In this document: positions 16,319-24,948 of the stretch, in pieces
Layout of the letters: each line of letters starts with the position of its first letter
How positions within the stretch are numbered: the first letter of the stretch is position 1
Origin: Streptomyces daqingensis
GTDB lineage: Bacteria > Actinomycetota > Actinomycetes > Streptomycetales > Streptomycetaceae
DNA length: 64,000 nucleotides
Direction of reading: 5' to 3'
Assembly: GCF_014645895.1 (NCBI RefSeq)
Contig: NZ_BMMP01000004.1
Coordinates: 248,001-312,000 of the forward strand
Made by a program: the position numbers and the translations under genes
The notes under the pieces: model-generated
The model's database searches: none
Told to the model about the DNA's origin: nothing
What the model saw: only the letters and a program-made list of their open reading frames with translations

Positions 16319-17835
16319 GGGAGGACCTCCGGGGCGGGTTCGTAGGCGCGGGACAGCTCGCGCGCCGAAGAGCTTGCGGGGGGTGTGGGCATGGGCGTGG
16401 AGCGGGCGGGAGCGGCGGTACCGGCGGCGCCGTTCCGGGTCCGGGGGTCGTGGGAGCCGTGGGGGTCGTCGCGGTGCGGGGCGGCCTCGCCGGACGGGTT
16501 GGACGGGTCGTCCGGTCCGTGCGCGCCGTCGTCCGCGTCGGCGTCCGGGTCGTCCTCCGCATCGTCGTCCGGGTCGTCGAACTCTTCGGCGTACTCGTAC
16601 TCGGCGGGCTTGCGCAGCGCTCCCGAGAGGCGGCCGCGGCCGCGCTTCTCCTCCTCCGTGCGGTCCCGCGCGCCGCCGGCCTCCGGCAGCCGCAGGGTGA
16701 ACGTGGAGCCCTGCCCTTCGACGCTCCACACGGTGACCTCCCCGCCGTGCGAGGCGGCCACGTGCTTGACGATGGCCAGGCCCAGGCCGGTGCCGCCGGT
16801 GGCGCGGGAGCGGGCCGGGTCGACGCGGTAGAAGCGCTCGAAGACCCGCTCCTTGTCCCGCTCCGATATGCCGATCCCCTGGTCGCTGACGGATATCTCG
16901 ATCAGGTCCCCGCCCTGGGCGGCCACCCGGCGGCCGGCGATGCCGACCCGGGTGCGCGCCGGCGAGTAGTTCACGGCGTTCTCCACGAGGTTGCCGAGGG
17001 CGGCCGCGAGCTGGCTGCGGTTGCCCCAGACGTACAGGCCGTTCCCTGTCCCGGAGGCGGCCGCCGGGGAGGCGAGGGTGATCTGCTTGCTGTCGGCCGA
17101 CTGGCGGCACCGGTCGACGGCTTCGGCGACCAGTTCGTGCACGCCCACCGGCTCGGAGTCCTCGAGCGGGTCGTCGTTCTGTACGCGCGAGAGGTCGATC
17201 AGTTCCTGGACGAGGCTCGTCAGCCGCGTCGACTCGTACTGCATGCGGCCTGCGAAGCGCTCCACGGCCTCCGGGTCGTCCGCCGCGTCCAGTACGGCTT
17301 CGGAGAGGAGGGAGAGGGCGCCCACGGGGGTCTTCAGCTCGTGGCTCACGTTCGCGACGAAGTCGCGGCGGACGGCCTCGATGCGGCGGGCCTCCGTCAT
17401 GTCCTCGACGAGCAGGAGCACCAGGCGGGAGCCGAGCGGGGCGACCCGCGCGGAGACGGCGAGCGCCTCTCCCCTGCCCGTACCGCGTCTGGGGAGGTCG
17501 AGTTCGACCTGGCGTATCTCGCCGTCCCTGCGGGTGTCGCGTGCCATCTGCAGCATCGGTTCGACGGCGAGCTTGCCGCCCCGCACGAGCCCCAGCGCGT
17601 AAGCGGCGGAGCTGGCCTTGACCACGGAGTCCGCCTCGTCGAGGACGACCGCGGAGGAGCGGAGGACGGAGAGGACGGTGTCGACGCCGGGCGGGAGCAC
17701 GGCCTCGGTGTGCAGTGAGGAACGGGTGGGACGGGCCTGCTCGCGTTCGCTCCAGCGGAACGCCAGCATCGCGATCACGCCGGTGCACACCCCGGCGATC
17801 GCAGCCGCTGCGGCGACCGCCGCATTCACGTTCAT
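16315..17835 (-). CDS. phoR: Phosphate sensor histidine kinase PhoR (SenX3-like)
   Basis: This 506-residue kinase has one N-terminal membrane helix (AAAAAIAGVCTGVIAMLAF), a PAS-like region (about 50-145), the H-box FVANVSHELKTPVGALS, the N-box LGNLVENAVNYSP, and G boxes VSDQGIGIS and GGTGLGLAIVKHVA. A C-terminal ~110-residue acidic/Pro-rich tail (EFDDPDDDAEDDPDADADD) extends beyond the ATPase domain. There is no large extracellular sensor, as in PhoR/SenX3, which sense phosphate through the transporter and PhoU. It is co-transcribed with phoP (4-bp overlap) and divergent from phoU over a PHO box. Confidence 0.95.
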   Translation of the reverse strand: MNVNAAVAAAAAIAGVCTGVIAMLAFRWSEREQARPTRSSLHTEAVLPPGVDTVLSVLRSSAVVLDEADSVVKASSAAYALGLVRGGKLAVEPMLQMARDTRRDGEIRQVELDLPRRGTGRGEALAVSARVAPLGSRLVLLLVEDMTEARRIEAVRRDFVANVSHELKTPVGALSLLSEAVLDAADDPEAVERFAGRMQYESTRLTSLVQELIDLSRVQNDDPLEDSEPVGVHELVAEAVDRCRQSADSKQITLASPAAASGTGNGLYVWGNRSQLAAALGNLVENAVNYSPARTRVGIAGRRVAAQGGDLIEISVSDQGIGISERDKERVFERFYRVDPARSRATGGTGLGLAIVKHVAASHGGEVTVWSVEGQGSTFTLRLPEAGGARDRTEEEKRGRGRLSGALRKPAEYEYAEEFDDPDDDAEDDPDADADDGAHGPDDPSNPSGEAAPHRDDPHGSHDPRTRNGAAGTAAPARSTPMPTPPASSSARELSRAYEPAPEVLP

Positions 17836-17908
17836 GCCACCAGGCTATGCATGCCGGGGAGCGGTGCCCCAGCGGAACCCCGGGCGGCTCGAACACTCGT
17901 CCCCCAGA

Positions 17909-17941
17909 GTTCACCTTGAGGCCGTGGCCGGTTCACTTCGG
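17909..17941 (+). promoter_or_regulatory. PHO box between phoR and phoU
   Basis: GTTCAC occurs at 17909 and 17931, exactly 22 bp apart (two 11-bp units), as GTTCACCTTGA - degenerate middle unit - GTTCACTTCGG. This fits the 11-bp direct-repeat PhoP-binding units of Streptomyces. It lies in the divergent phoR/phoU gap, where PhoP autoregulates phoRP and activates phoU in S. coelicolor (established). Confidence 0.85.
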
Positions 17942-18040
17942 GGGTCGGCGGCGGACGCATTCCGGACGCAGCGTGGGAGCGTGGAGGGCCGCGGGCCCGC
18001 GGGCCCTCCGTCGGGAGACCCATGCAAGGGAAGGACTGTC

Positions 18041-18742
18041 ATGCGGGACGCCTACCACGAGGAGCTGGACTCGATCAGCGACAGCCTGGTCGAGATGGCC
18101 CGGCTCGTCGGCTCCGCCGTCGGCCGTGCCACCACGTCGATGCTGGACGCGGACCTGAAGCTGGCCGAGAGCGTCATCGCGGCGGACGAGAAGGTCGACG
18201 ACCTGCAGCGCGACCTGGAGACCAAGGCCATCCAGCTGCTCGCCCGGCAGCAGCCCGTCGCCACGGACCTGCGGATAGTCGTCACCTCGCTGCGGATGAG
18301 CGCCGACCTGGAGCGCTCGGGCGACCTGGCGCAGCACGTCGCCAAGGTGGCCCGGCTGCGCTTCCCGGACTCGCCCGTACCGCGCGACCTGCAGGCGACG
18401 CTGCTGGAGATGGGGCAGCTGGCGCAGCGGCTGATGGCGAAGGCGGCCGAGGTGATCATCACCAAGGACGTGGATCTGGCGCTGCAGCTGGAGCAGGACG
18501 ACGACGCGATGGACGACCTGCACCGCACCCTTTTCCAGCACCTCATGGACGACCGCTGGAAGCACGGCATCGAGACGGCCGTGGACGTCACGCTGCTCGG
18601 CCGGTACTACGAGCGGTTCGCGGACCACGCCGTGTCCGTCGCCCGACGCGTCGTCTACCTCGTCACGGGCGACTACGCGGACGAGATCGACCCCGCGATG
18701 GCAGCCGCCGCGGACGGCACAGCTCCGGTCGAGGGCGCCTGA
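18041..18742 (+). CDS. phoU: Phosphate signalling protein PhoU
   Basis: This 233-residue all-helical protein starts MRDAYHEELDSISDSLVEMA with two PhoU repeats (about residues 10-100 and 115-205). Each carries an acidic metal-binding signature of the E-x-x-x-D type (ADEKVDDLQRDLE; DDDAMDDLHRTLF). PhoU links the Pst transporter to PhoR and restrains the Pho regulon. The ATG at 18041 follows AAGGA with a good distance. The open frame continues upstream into the PHO-box region but is not coding there. Confidence 0.95.
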   Translation: MRDAYHEELDSISDSLVEMARLVGSAVGRATTSMLDADLKLAESVIAADEKVDDLQRDLETKAIQLLARQQPVATDLRIVVTSLRMSADLERSGDLAQHVAKVARLRFPDSPVPRDLQATLLEMGQLAQRLMAKAAEVIITKDVDLALQLEQDDDAMDDLHRTLFQHLMDDRWKHGIETAVDVTLLGRYYERFADHAVSVARRVVYLVTGDYADEIDPAMAAAADGTAPVEGA

Positions 18743-18779
18743 GTGCGCTGACCGCGCCTCCTCGCTCCCCGTCGGCGGT

Positions 18780-18798
18780 GGCGGCCGCGGTGGCCGCC
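18780..18798 (+). terminator. Possible weak terminator after phoU
   Basis: GGCGGCC-GCGGT-GGCCGCC is a 7-bp GC stem 38 bp after the phoU stop, without a U-tract. It is short and may only attenuate readthrough toward the metallothionein-like gene. Confidence 0.35.
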
Positions 18799-18912
18799 GT
18801 CCCGGGCCCTCGCCCTCCCGCATGACGCACTCCGTGCAACGGCGCGCCCTTGATGCGCCCATGTGTCCCGCTTGAGGCTGGACGGCGACCGGGGGAGGAA
18901 GAGGAGGGAACC

Positions 18913-19062
18913 ATGGCCGATCGAACCGATGCGCCGCCCGCCGCCGCACAGGGCCTCAGCCGTCCGTCCCAGCACGTACTGGGGGCGTGCGGGTGCGGTT
19001 CGGGATGCGGCTGCGGATGCCAGTCCGGCGGTCCCTGCCGGTGCGGGGGAAGCTGCGGCTGA
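18913..19062 (+). CDS. Small cysteine-rich metallothionein-like protein
   Basis: This is a 49-residue protein. The first 24 residues are polar; the C-terminal 24 residues hold eight cysteines in CxC and CxxxC spacings (ACGCGSGCGCGC, then PCRCGGSCG). This composition is metallothionein-like. The ATG at 18913 has an excellent Shine-Dalgarno sequence (GAGGAGGGAACC). A metallothionein-like gene (mtpA) is associated with phoU in S. coelicolor and reported as Pho-linked; I infer this is its counterpart from position and composition. Bound metal is unknown. Confidence 0.8.
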   Translation: MADRTDAPPAAAQGLSRPSQHVLGACGCGSGCGCGCQSGGPCRCGGSCG

Positions 19063-19366
19063 TTCGCCGCCGCGGACGGGGCGGTCGCGGAGTACGGGCG
19101 AGCGGCGGGCGCCGAGGGGCCAGCGCCGGCCGCGGGCCTGTCCCGGGGCCGTCCCAGGGGGCGCCGCCGCGGTGGCTGCGGCTGCCGGTGGCCCTGCCCA
19201 GTTCGACGGGGCAGGGCCTCCGGCCTGTTCGCGTCCGGAAGGGAAACCGGCGTCTGCGGCACACTCACGTTCAGACCAATAATCATACGATCGCTTCTGT
19301 CCGCATTTGGTGCAGGTTCTGCTCTGCGTATTCCTCACCGAAAGGAATCGATATGAGACGAACAAG
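19063..19366. other. Intergenic region after the metallothionein-like gene
   Basis: No gene is supported in these 304 bp. Bases 19275-19300 are AT-richer (CAATAATCATACGATCG) and may contain the promoter of the downstream secreted-protein gene. AAAGGA at 19341-19346 is a ribosome-binding site placed 6 nt before an ATG at 19353, whose frame stops after nine codons. Confidence 0.45.
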
Positions 19367-19829
19367 ATGCGGATCGCCGTGACCATGGTGGCCGCGCTGA
19401 CTCCGGCGGGCGGGAGCGCGTCGGCCGCCTTCGCTGCCGACGAGGCCGAGAACGGCCACCACGGCCACCACAGCCACGGGGGACAACAACCAGGTCGTCC
19501 TCGGCAACGAGAACGTCGTCGGCCAGGGCGACGTCTCCGGTGACAGCGAGGTCGCGGACGGAGAGGGCGAGGAGACCGCCACACCGGCCGCGCCGTACGC
19601 CACGGTGCGCGGCGACGTCAGCGAGCTCACCGAGCGGTCGGCACCGAGGGAGTCGGTCTCGGGGGTCGCGAGGTTCGGGCCCGGCACCAAGGTCCCGATC
19701 TCCTGCTACGTGACGGGCGAGGACGTCCACGGCAACACGACCTGGTACCGGGTGCGTGCGGAGAACGAGTTCAGGACCGTTGCTCCGACAGGCCTCTGCC
19801 GGGGACCCGCTGCCGGTGGCTCGCCGTGA
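19367..19829 (+). pseudogene. Secreted SH3-like domain protein, apparently frameshifted
   Basis: From ATG 19367 the frame encodes a convincing signal peptide (MRIAVTMVAAL ... SASAAFA) and a His/Gly-rich start of the mature protein, then leaves frame at a run of five G (19478-19482) and stops at about 19543. The next frame carries the continuation: NNQVVLGNENVVGQG, an acidic linker, and an SH3-like segment with VRGDVSELTERS, GTKVPISCYVTG and NTTWYRV, ending at 19829. Removing one G restores a single protein of about 153 residues. A second shift may exist near the start, because the best Shine-Dalgarno sequence fits ATG 19353 in another frame. It could be a true pseudogene or a sequencing error. 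Confidence 0.65.
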
Positions 19830-19872
19830 GACGGGTTGGCGCGAGGGCGTGCGTTGCTGCGACGCTCTGTCC

Positions 19873-20361
19873 GTGCTGATCAGAGAAGCGACCCCTGACG
19901 ACTGGAACGCCGTCTGGCCGTTCTTCCACGAGATCGTCGCGGCAGGCGACACCTTCTCCTACGCCCCGGACACGGACAGCGGCACCGGGCGGGAGCTCTG
20001 GATGCTGTCCCCGCCCAGCCGCACGGTGGTCGCCGTGGACGACACCGGCACGGTGGTCGGCTCCGCGAAGATGTACAGCAATCAGGGCGGCAACGGCGCG
20101 CACATCGCGAGTGCGAGCTACATGGTCGACCCCGCGCACGCCGGGCGCGGGATCGGGCGCGCCCTGTGCCGGCACAGCCTGGAATGGGCGAAGGCCGAGG
20201 GTTTCCTCGCCATGCAGTTCAACGCGGTCGTGGAGACGAACACCTCAGCCGTACGGCTGTACGAGGACCTGGGCTTCGAGGTGCTGGGCACCGTCCCGGA
20301 CGGCTTCCGCCACCCGGTGCACGGCTACGTCGGGCTGCACATCATGTACCGCCGGGTCTGA
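19873..20361 (+). CDS. GNAT-family N-acetyltransferase
   Basis: This 162-residue protein has one GNAT fold. Motif A (acetyl-CoA pyrophosphate loop) is VDPAHAGRGIGRAL at about residues 85-98, followed by NTSAVRLYEDLGFEVLGTVP (motif B). The C-terminal HGYVGLHIMYR resembles L-amino-acid/phosphinothricin-type acetyltransferases, but the substrate is not determinable. GTG 19873 (VLIREATPDD) is chosen because the fold begins there; GTG 19849 is also in frame. It starts about 44 bp after the frameshifted gene. Confidence 0.85.
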   Translation: MLIREATPDDWNAVWPFFHEIVAAGDTFSYAPDTDSGTGRELWMLSPPSRTVVAVDDTGTVVGSAKMYSNQGGNGAHIASASYMVDPAHAGRGIGRALCRHSLEWAKAEGFLAMQFNAVVETNTSAVRLYEDLGFEVLGTVPDGFRHPVHGYVGLHIMYRRV

Positions 20362-20451
20362 ACGCCCTCGCCGGCGGAGGGCGCACGCGGGGCGGCCACC
20401 CTGCGGAAAACCAGCTGCCCGCGAGTGCCGCGTCCGTCTAGCGTCGGCCGC

Positions 20452-21183
20452 ATGGCGGACGAGGAGTACGGGCACCCACGGCTGGCCGCGCTCTACGACC
20501 GGCTCTACCCGGACCGCGGCGACCTCGTTCCGTACCTCGGCATCGTCCGGGAGCTGGACGCACGCCGGGTCCTCGACCTCGGTTGCGGGACGGGGACGTT
20601 CGCGCTGCTGCTCGCAGGCAGCGGGATCGAGGTCACCGCTGCCGATCCCGCCCAGGCGTCGCTCGACGTGGCCATGGCCAAGCCGGGCGGCGAGCGGGTG
20701 CGCTGGATCTGCGGGGACGCGGCGGCACTTCCGCCGATGCAGGTCGATGCCGTGACGATGACGGCGAACGTCGCCCCCGCCATCGCGGACCCCCGGGACT
20801 GGCAGACGGCCCTCCGGGGCGTGTACGGCGCGCTGCGCCCGGGCGGGAGCCTCGTCTTCGAGATCCGGAACCCGGCGATGCGCGCCTGGGAGAGGTGGAA
20901 TCGCGATGCCTCGTACAGCGTCACGGAGGTTCCGGGTACGGGCCGCGTCGAGACGTGGGTCGATCTGCTCGACGTCCGCGGACCGCTGGTGACGATCCGC
21001 TGGACGTACGCGTTCGCGGCGGACGGGGACGTGCTGACCTCGACGTCGGTGCTGCGCTTTCCCGAACGCGAGGAGGTCGAGGCGGAGCTGGCGGACGAGG
21101 GGTTCGCCGTGGAGGAGGTCCGCGACGCTCCGGACCGGCCGGGGCGGGAGTTCGTCTTCCTCGCGCGGCGCCCGGGGGCCTGA
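20452..21183 (+). CDS. Class I SAM-dependent methyltransferase
   Basis: This 243-residue protein has a Rossmann-type methyltransferase motif I, VLDLGCGTGTFALLLA (about residues 40-55), an acidic strand end VTAADP (motif II), and ALRPGGSLVFEIRNP (post-motif region). The C-terminal half is beta-rich, as in UbiE/methyltransf_25-type small-molecule enzymes. The substrate is unknown. The ATG at 20452 begins MADEEYGHPRLAALYD, the usual start of this group. It has its own gap of 90 bp after the acetyltransferase gene. Confidence 0.87.
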   Translation: MADEEYGHPRLAALYDRLYPDRGDLVPYLGIVRELDARRVLDLGCGTGTFALLLAGSGIEVTAADPAQASLDVAMAKPGGERVRWICGDAAALPPMQVDAVTMTANVAPAIADPRDWQTALRGVYGALRPGGSLVFEIRNPAMRAWERWNRDASYSVTEVPGTGRVETWVDLLDVRGPLVTIRWTYAFAADGDVLTSTSVLRFPEREEVEAELADEGFAVEEVRDAPDRPGREFVFLARRPGA

Positions 21184-21248
21184 CCGCCGCCACGGGTACG
21201 GCTGGCAGGTCTGCCGTGAAGCCCTGTCGGCGGCTCCTGCCGGCGGGC

Positions 21249-22454
21249 TCACCCGTCGCGGTCGCCCTGCCCCGTGCCTCCTGGCTCCGGCTCCGCCGCG
21301 AGCGCCATCAGGGCCATGTCGTCCGAGGAGGCGCCGCCGGTGTGCTCGTGGACGTCCACGAGCACTGCGTCCAGGAGGGTCTCCGGGTCGTCGAAGTCGC
21401 GGCCCGCGAGCGCCCTGTCCGGTTCGAAGAACTCACCGTCGGCGTTCCTCGCCTCCGACAACCCGTCCGTGTAGAGGAGCAGCGTGGTGCCCGGGGGGAA
21501 CGCGGCCTCGTCGACACGGTCGGACGCCGCCGCGCCCAGCCCGGACATGCCGAGGGGGAGGGCGGGCCTGCTCGCTTCGATGAAGCGGACGTCGCCGCCG
21601 GCGAGCAGCAGCGGGGACGGATGGCCGCGGTTGACGGTGCGCAGCGTCCCGGGACGGCCGACGGGGATCTCCGCGAGCAGCGCCGTGGTGAAGCCCTCGT
21701 CGTAGGCGTCGCCGTGCTGGCGCTTGGCCTCCCGGTGCAGGGCGCGCTCCAGGCGGGCGGCGACCGCCTGGAGCGTCGCCTCCTGCTCCGCGGCCTCCCG
21801 GAACGCCCCGATCACGACCGCCATCGTCCCGACCGCGTCCATGCCGGCGCCCCGTACGTCGCCCACGACGAGCCGGACACCGTAGGGGGTCTCCTGCACC
21901 GCGTACAGGTCGCCGCCGATGCGGGCGTCGATCTGCGCCGCCCGGTAGCGCGCGGCGATCCGGTGGCCGCCGATTTGGGTGGGGGGCACCGGCAGCACCG
22001 CGAACTGGGCGGCCTCGGCGATGGTGCGGGCGCTGGAGACGGCGGCCCCGCTGCGGCGCAGCAGGCGGTTGATGACGATCGCGAGGAGGGCCACGACACC
22101 GGTGGAAGCGGTCTCGGAGAGGTCCATCAGCCCGGTGGACATCTCGTCGAGTACACGCATGAGCGCGACGCCCCCGACCGAGAACATCCCGATCAGCGCG
22201 GTGCCGATGGTCGTGAAGAAGGGCGCGGCCACGAGCGGGGCCGCGCAGAACAGGGCCGAGCCTGTCAGCGTGGGGGCCGTGGCGAGGTCCAGCCCGATCG
22301 CGACGAGGATCATCACCACCGGCAGCGGGGACACGACGCGGCGCACGGACGGCGTCCCGGCGAAGCGGCCTCCGTCCGTGACCCGGCTGCCCCACGTGTC
22401 CGCCTGCCGTTCCCTGCCGGGCTGGGGCTGCCGAGCGCTGGAATGCCTCTCCAC
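21249..22454 (-). CDS. Membrane-anchored SpoIIE/RsbU-type PP2C serine phosphatase
   Basis: This 401-residue protein has three or four hydrophobic segments (about residues 40-135: VVMILVAIGLDLA, FCAAPLVAAPFFTTIG, VVALLAIVINRLL) and a cytoplasmic PP2C domain (about 155-395). The domain has metal-binding motifs IGGDLYAVQ, VVGDVRGAGMDAV, LLLYTDGLSEARN and SSDDMALMAL. Such phosphatases usually dephosphorylate anti-anti-sigma factors; no partner is adjacent. GTG 22454 is taken as the start because the frame above it runs across the gpmA terminator and gene in a non-coding phase. Confidence 0.88.
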   Translation of the reverse strand: MERHSSARQPQPGRERQADTWGSRVTDGGRFAGTPSVRRVVSPLPVVMILVAIGLDLATAPTLTGSALFCAAPLVAAPFFTTIGTALIGMFSVGGVALMRVLDEMSTGLMDLSETASTGVVALLAIVINRLLRRSGAAVSSARTIAEAAQFAVLPVPPTQIGGHRIAARYRAAQIDARIGGDLYAVQETPYGVRLVVGDVRGAGMDAVGTMAVVIGAFREAAEQEATLQAVAARLERALHREAKRQHGDAYDEGFTTALLAEIPVGRPGTLRTVNRGHPSPLLLAGGDVRFIEASRPALPLGMSGLGAAASDRVDEAAFPPGTTLLLYTDGLSEARNADGEFFEPDRALAGRDFDDPETLLDAVLVDVHEHTGGASSDDMALMALAAEPEPGGTGQGDRDG

Positions 22455-22586
22455 GCTCTCAATGTGCGCGGAGAGTCCCGGGACGGCCAGTCGAACGGCT
22501 CCGCGCTGAGCCGGCTGCCGGACCGAGGGAGTGCGCGGCCCCGGACGCCTCCGGCGAGCCGGACGAGGCCCGCCCAGACCGCGAAA

Positions 22587-22625
22587 ATGCCCCTGAGCCG
22601 CGCCGAGTGCGCAGCTCAGGGGCAT
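22587..22625 (-). terminator. Intrinsic terminator of gpmA
   Basis: Read on the minus strand, a 12-bp perfect stem (ATGCCCCTGAGC / GCTCAGGGGCAT) is followed by TTTTCGC, a good intrinsic terminator 15 bp after the gpmA stop. Confidence 0.85.
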
Positions 22626-22639
22626 GATCACAAACTTCG

Positions 22640-23398
22640 CTACTTCTTGCCCTGGTTCTTGACCGCTTCGATCGCCGCCTTCGCCGCGTCCGGGTCGAGG
22701 TAGGTGCCGCCGGGCTTCACCGGGTGGAAGTCGGCGTCCAGTTCGTAGCTGAGCGGGATGCCCGTGGGGATGTTGAGCCCCGCGATGTCCTCGTCCGAGA
22801 CCCCGTCGAGGTGCTTGACGAGGGCGCGCAGGGAGTTGCCGTGCGCGGCGACGAGGACGGTACGTCCCGCCAGGAGGTCCGGGATGATGCCGTCGAACCA
22901 GTAGGGCAGCATGCGCGCGACGACGTCCTTCAGGCACTCGGTGCGCGGCCGCAGCTCGCTGGGGACGCCGGCGTAGCGCGGGTCGTCGCTCTGGGAGTAC
23001 TCGGAGCCGTCGGGCAGCTCCGGCGGCGGGGTGTCGTACGAGCGGCGCCAGAGCATGAACTGCTCCTCGCCGAACTCCTCGCGCACCTGCGCCTTGTCCT
23101 TGCCCTGGAGCGCACCGTAGTGCCGCTCGTTGAGACGCCAGGAGCGGCGGACCGGGACCCACAGCCGGTCGGCGGACTCCAGCGCGAGCTGGGCGGTGCG
23201 GATGGCCCGCTTCTGCAGGGAGGTGTGGAGGACGTCGGGGAGGAGGCCGGCGTCCTTGATCAGCTCGCCGCCGCGTACCGCCTCCTTCTCGCCCTTCTCG
23301 GTGAGGTTCACGTCCACCCAGCCGGTGAACAGGTTCTTCGCGTTCCAATCGCTCTCTCCGTGGCGGAGGAGGATCAGCTTGTACGGTGCGTCGGCCAT
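22640..23398 (-). CDS. gpmA: 2,3-bisphosphoglycerate-dependent phosphoglycerate mutase
   Basis: This 252-residue glycolytic enzyme interconverts 3- and 2-phosphoglycerate. The catalytic phospho-histidine motif is [12 protein letters not shown] (residues ~8-19), then [12 protein letters not shown], the catalytic-Glu region [14 protein letters not shown], and the second His in [19 protein letters not shown]. Length matches dPGM. The ATG at 23398 (MADAPYKLI) is the standard start; upstream extension is not coding. Divergent from the MHS transporter gene with a 101-bp gap. Confidence 0.95.
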   Translation of the reverse strand: MADAPYKLILLRHGESDWNAKNLFTGWVDVNLTEKGEKEAVRGGELIKDAGLLPDVLHTSLQKRAIRTAQLALESADRLWVPVRRSWRLNERHYGALQGKDKAQVREEFGEEQFMLWRRSYDTPPPELPDGSEYSQSDDPRYAGVPSELRPRTECLKDVVARMLPYWFDGIIPDLLAGRTVLVAAHGNSLRALVKHLDGVSDEDIAGLNIPTGIPLSYELDADFHPVKPGGTYLDPDAAKAAIEAVKNQGKK

Positions 23399-23499
23399 GC
23401 GGTGAACCCTACTGGGTGTGCCCGGAGGCGATATCCGGCCACCCCGCTGTGGCTGCCGAGCACATGGGGCGACAGCCGATTCGTCCCTACGGTCACGCC

Positions 23500-24948
23500 A
23501 TGACCCCCGAGAACTCAACAGTCGCCAAGAGTTCGGCGGCCTCCGGCACGCCGTCCTCGTCCCTGAAGCGCATCGTCGCGGCCAGCCTCGTCGGCACGAC
23601 GATCGAGTGGTACGACTTCTTCCTGTACGGCTCGGCAGCCGCCCTGGTCTTCAACAAGCTCTTCTTCCCCGAGTCCGACCCGCTCGTCGGCACGCTGCTC
23701 GCCTTCCTCACCTACGCCGTCGGCTTCGCGGCACGTCCGGTCGGAGCGCTCGTCTTCGGGCACTACGGCGACAAGATCGGCCGCAAGAAGCTGCTCGTGC
23801 TGAGTCTGATGATGATGGGCGGGGCGACCTTCGCGATCGGGCTGCTGCCGACGCACAGCGCGATCGGCTCGTCGGCTGCGGTGCTGCTGACGACGTTGCG
23901 CCTGATCCAGGGGTTCGCGCTGGGCGGCGAGTGGGGCGGCGCGGTGCTGCTGGTCTCCGAGCACGGGGACGCCAAGCGGCGCGGCTTCTGGGCCTCGTGG
24001 CCGCAGACGGGCGCGCCCGCCGGGCAGCTGCTGGCGACAGCGGTGCTCGCGATACTCACCGCGGTGCTGTCGGACGCGGCGTTCATGAGCTGGGGCTGGC
24101 GGGTGCCGTTCCTGCTGTCGGGTGTGCTGGTGGGCATCGGCCTGTGGATCAGGCTGGCGGTGGACGAGTCGCCGGTCTTCAAGGAGGCCCGCGCCCGCGC
24201 CGAGGCCCGCAAGGCGGAGGCCAAGAAGGTCACCGGGGAGCACCAGGTGGAGAAGATGCCACTGGTGGCGGTGTTGCGCTTCCACTGGAAGGACGTGCTG
24301 ATCGCCATGGGTGCCCGTATGGCGGAGAACATCAGCTTCTACGTCATCACGGCCTTCATCCTCGTCTACGCCACCAACGAGCTGGAGCTGTCCCAGCAGA
24401 CGGCGCTCAACGCGGTGCTCATCGCGTCCGCGGTGCACTTCGCCGTCATCCCGGCCTGGGGCGCGCTGTCCGACCGTCTGGGGCGCCGCCCCGTCTACCT
24501 GCTGGGTGCCGTCGGAACGGGCCTGTGGGTCTTCCCGTTCTTCGAGCTGCTGGACACCAGGAGCTTCGGGGCCATCGTGCTCGCCGTGATGGTCGGCCTC
24601 GTGCTGCACGGCGCGATGTACGCGCCGCAGGCGGCCTTCTTCTCGGAGCTGTTCGCCACGCGGCTGCGCTACTCCGGCGCGTCCATCGGCGCGCAGTTCT
24701 CGTCGGTCGCGGCGGGCGCGCCGGCACCGATGATCGCCACCGCGCTGCTCGCGGACTACGGCTCCTCGACGCCGATCTCGCTGTACGTGATCGGGGCCGC
24801 GCTGCTCACGGTCGTCGCGATCCTCTGCGCGAAGGAGACCAGGTCGCGGGACCTGACGCGGATCGGCGAGGACGACGCCGTCGGCCCTCCCGCCGGGGAC
24901 GCCGTCCCCTCATCCTCCGACCGCATGCGAAAGGCGGTGCAGCCGTAG
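23500..24948 (+). CDS. MHS-family major facilitator (metabolite:H+ symporter)
   Basis: This 482-residue transporter has about 12 membrane segments. It shows the MHS-family hallmarks: [19 protein letters not shown] at the first helix, [14 protein letters not shown] between helices 2 and 3, [23 protein letters not shown], and a second [10 protein letters not shown] loop. MHS members import organic acids, betaine or shikimate. Next to a 3-hydroxybutyrate dehydrogenase, import of a 4-carbon hydroxy acid is a reasonable inference. Its 3' end overlaps the convergent regulator gene by 39 bp. Confidence 0.9.
   Translation: MTPENSTVAKSSAASGTPSSSLKRIVAASLVGTTIEWYDFFLYGSAAALVFNKLFFPESDPLVGTLLAFLTYAVGFAARPVGALVFGHYGDKIGRKKLLVLSLMMMGGATFAIGLLPTHSAIGSSAAVLLTTLRLIQGFALGGEWGGAVLLVSEHGDAKRRGFWASWPQTGAPAGQLLATAVLAILTAVLSDAAFMSWGWRVPFLLSGVLVGIGLWIRLAVDESPVFKEARARAEARKAEAKKVTGEHQVEKMPLVAVLRFHWKDVLIAMGARMAENISFYVITAFILVYATNELELSQQTALNAVLIASAVHFAVIPAWGALSDRLGRRPVYLLGAVGTGLWVFPFFELLDTRSFGAIVLAVMVGLVLHGAMYAPQAAFFSELFATRLRYSGASIGAQFSSVAAGAPAPMIATALLADYGSSTPISLYVIGAALLTVVAILCAKETRSRDLTRIGEDDAVGPPAGDAVPSSSDRMRKAVQP

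Noticed and set aside
15638..17914. 758-codon frame apparently fusing a kinase-like segment to PhoP
   Set aside because: The upstream part is the phoR gene read in the wrong frame; PhoP starts at GTG 16318 with a 4-bp overlap to phoR.
21249..23348. 699-codon version of the SpoIIE phosphatase
   Set aside because: The extra N-terminus spans the gpmA terminator and gpmA in a non-coding phase; start set at 22454.
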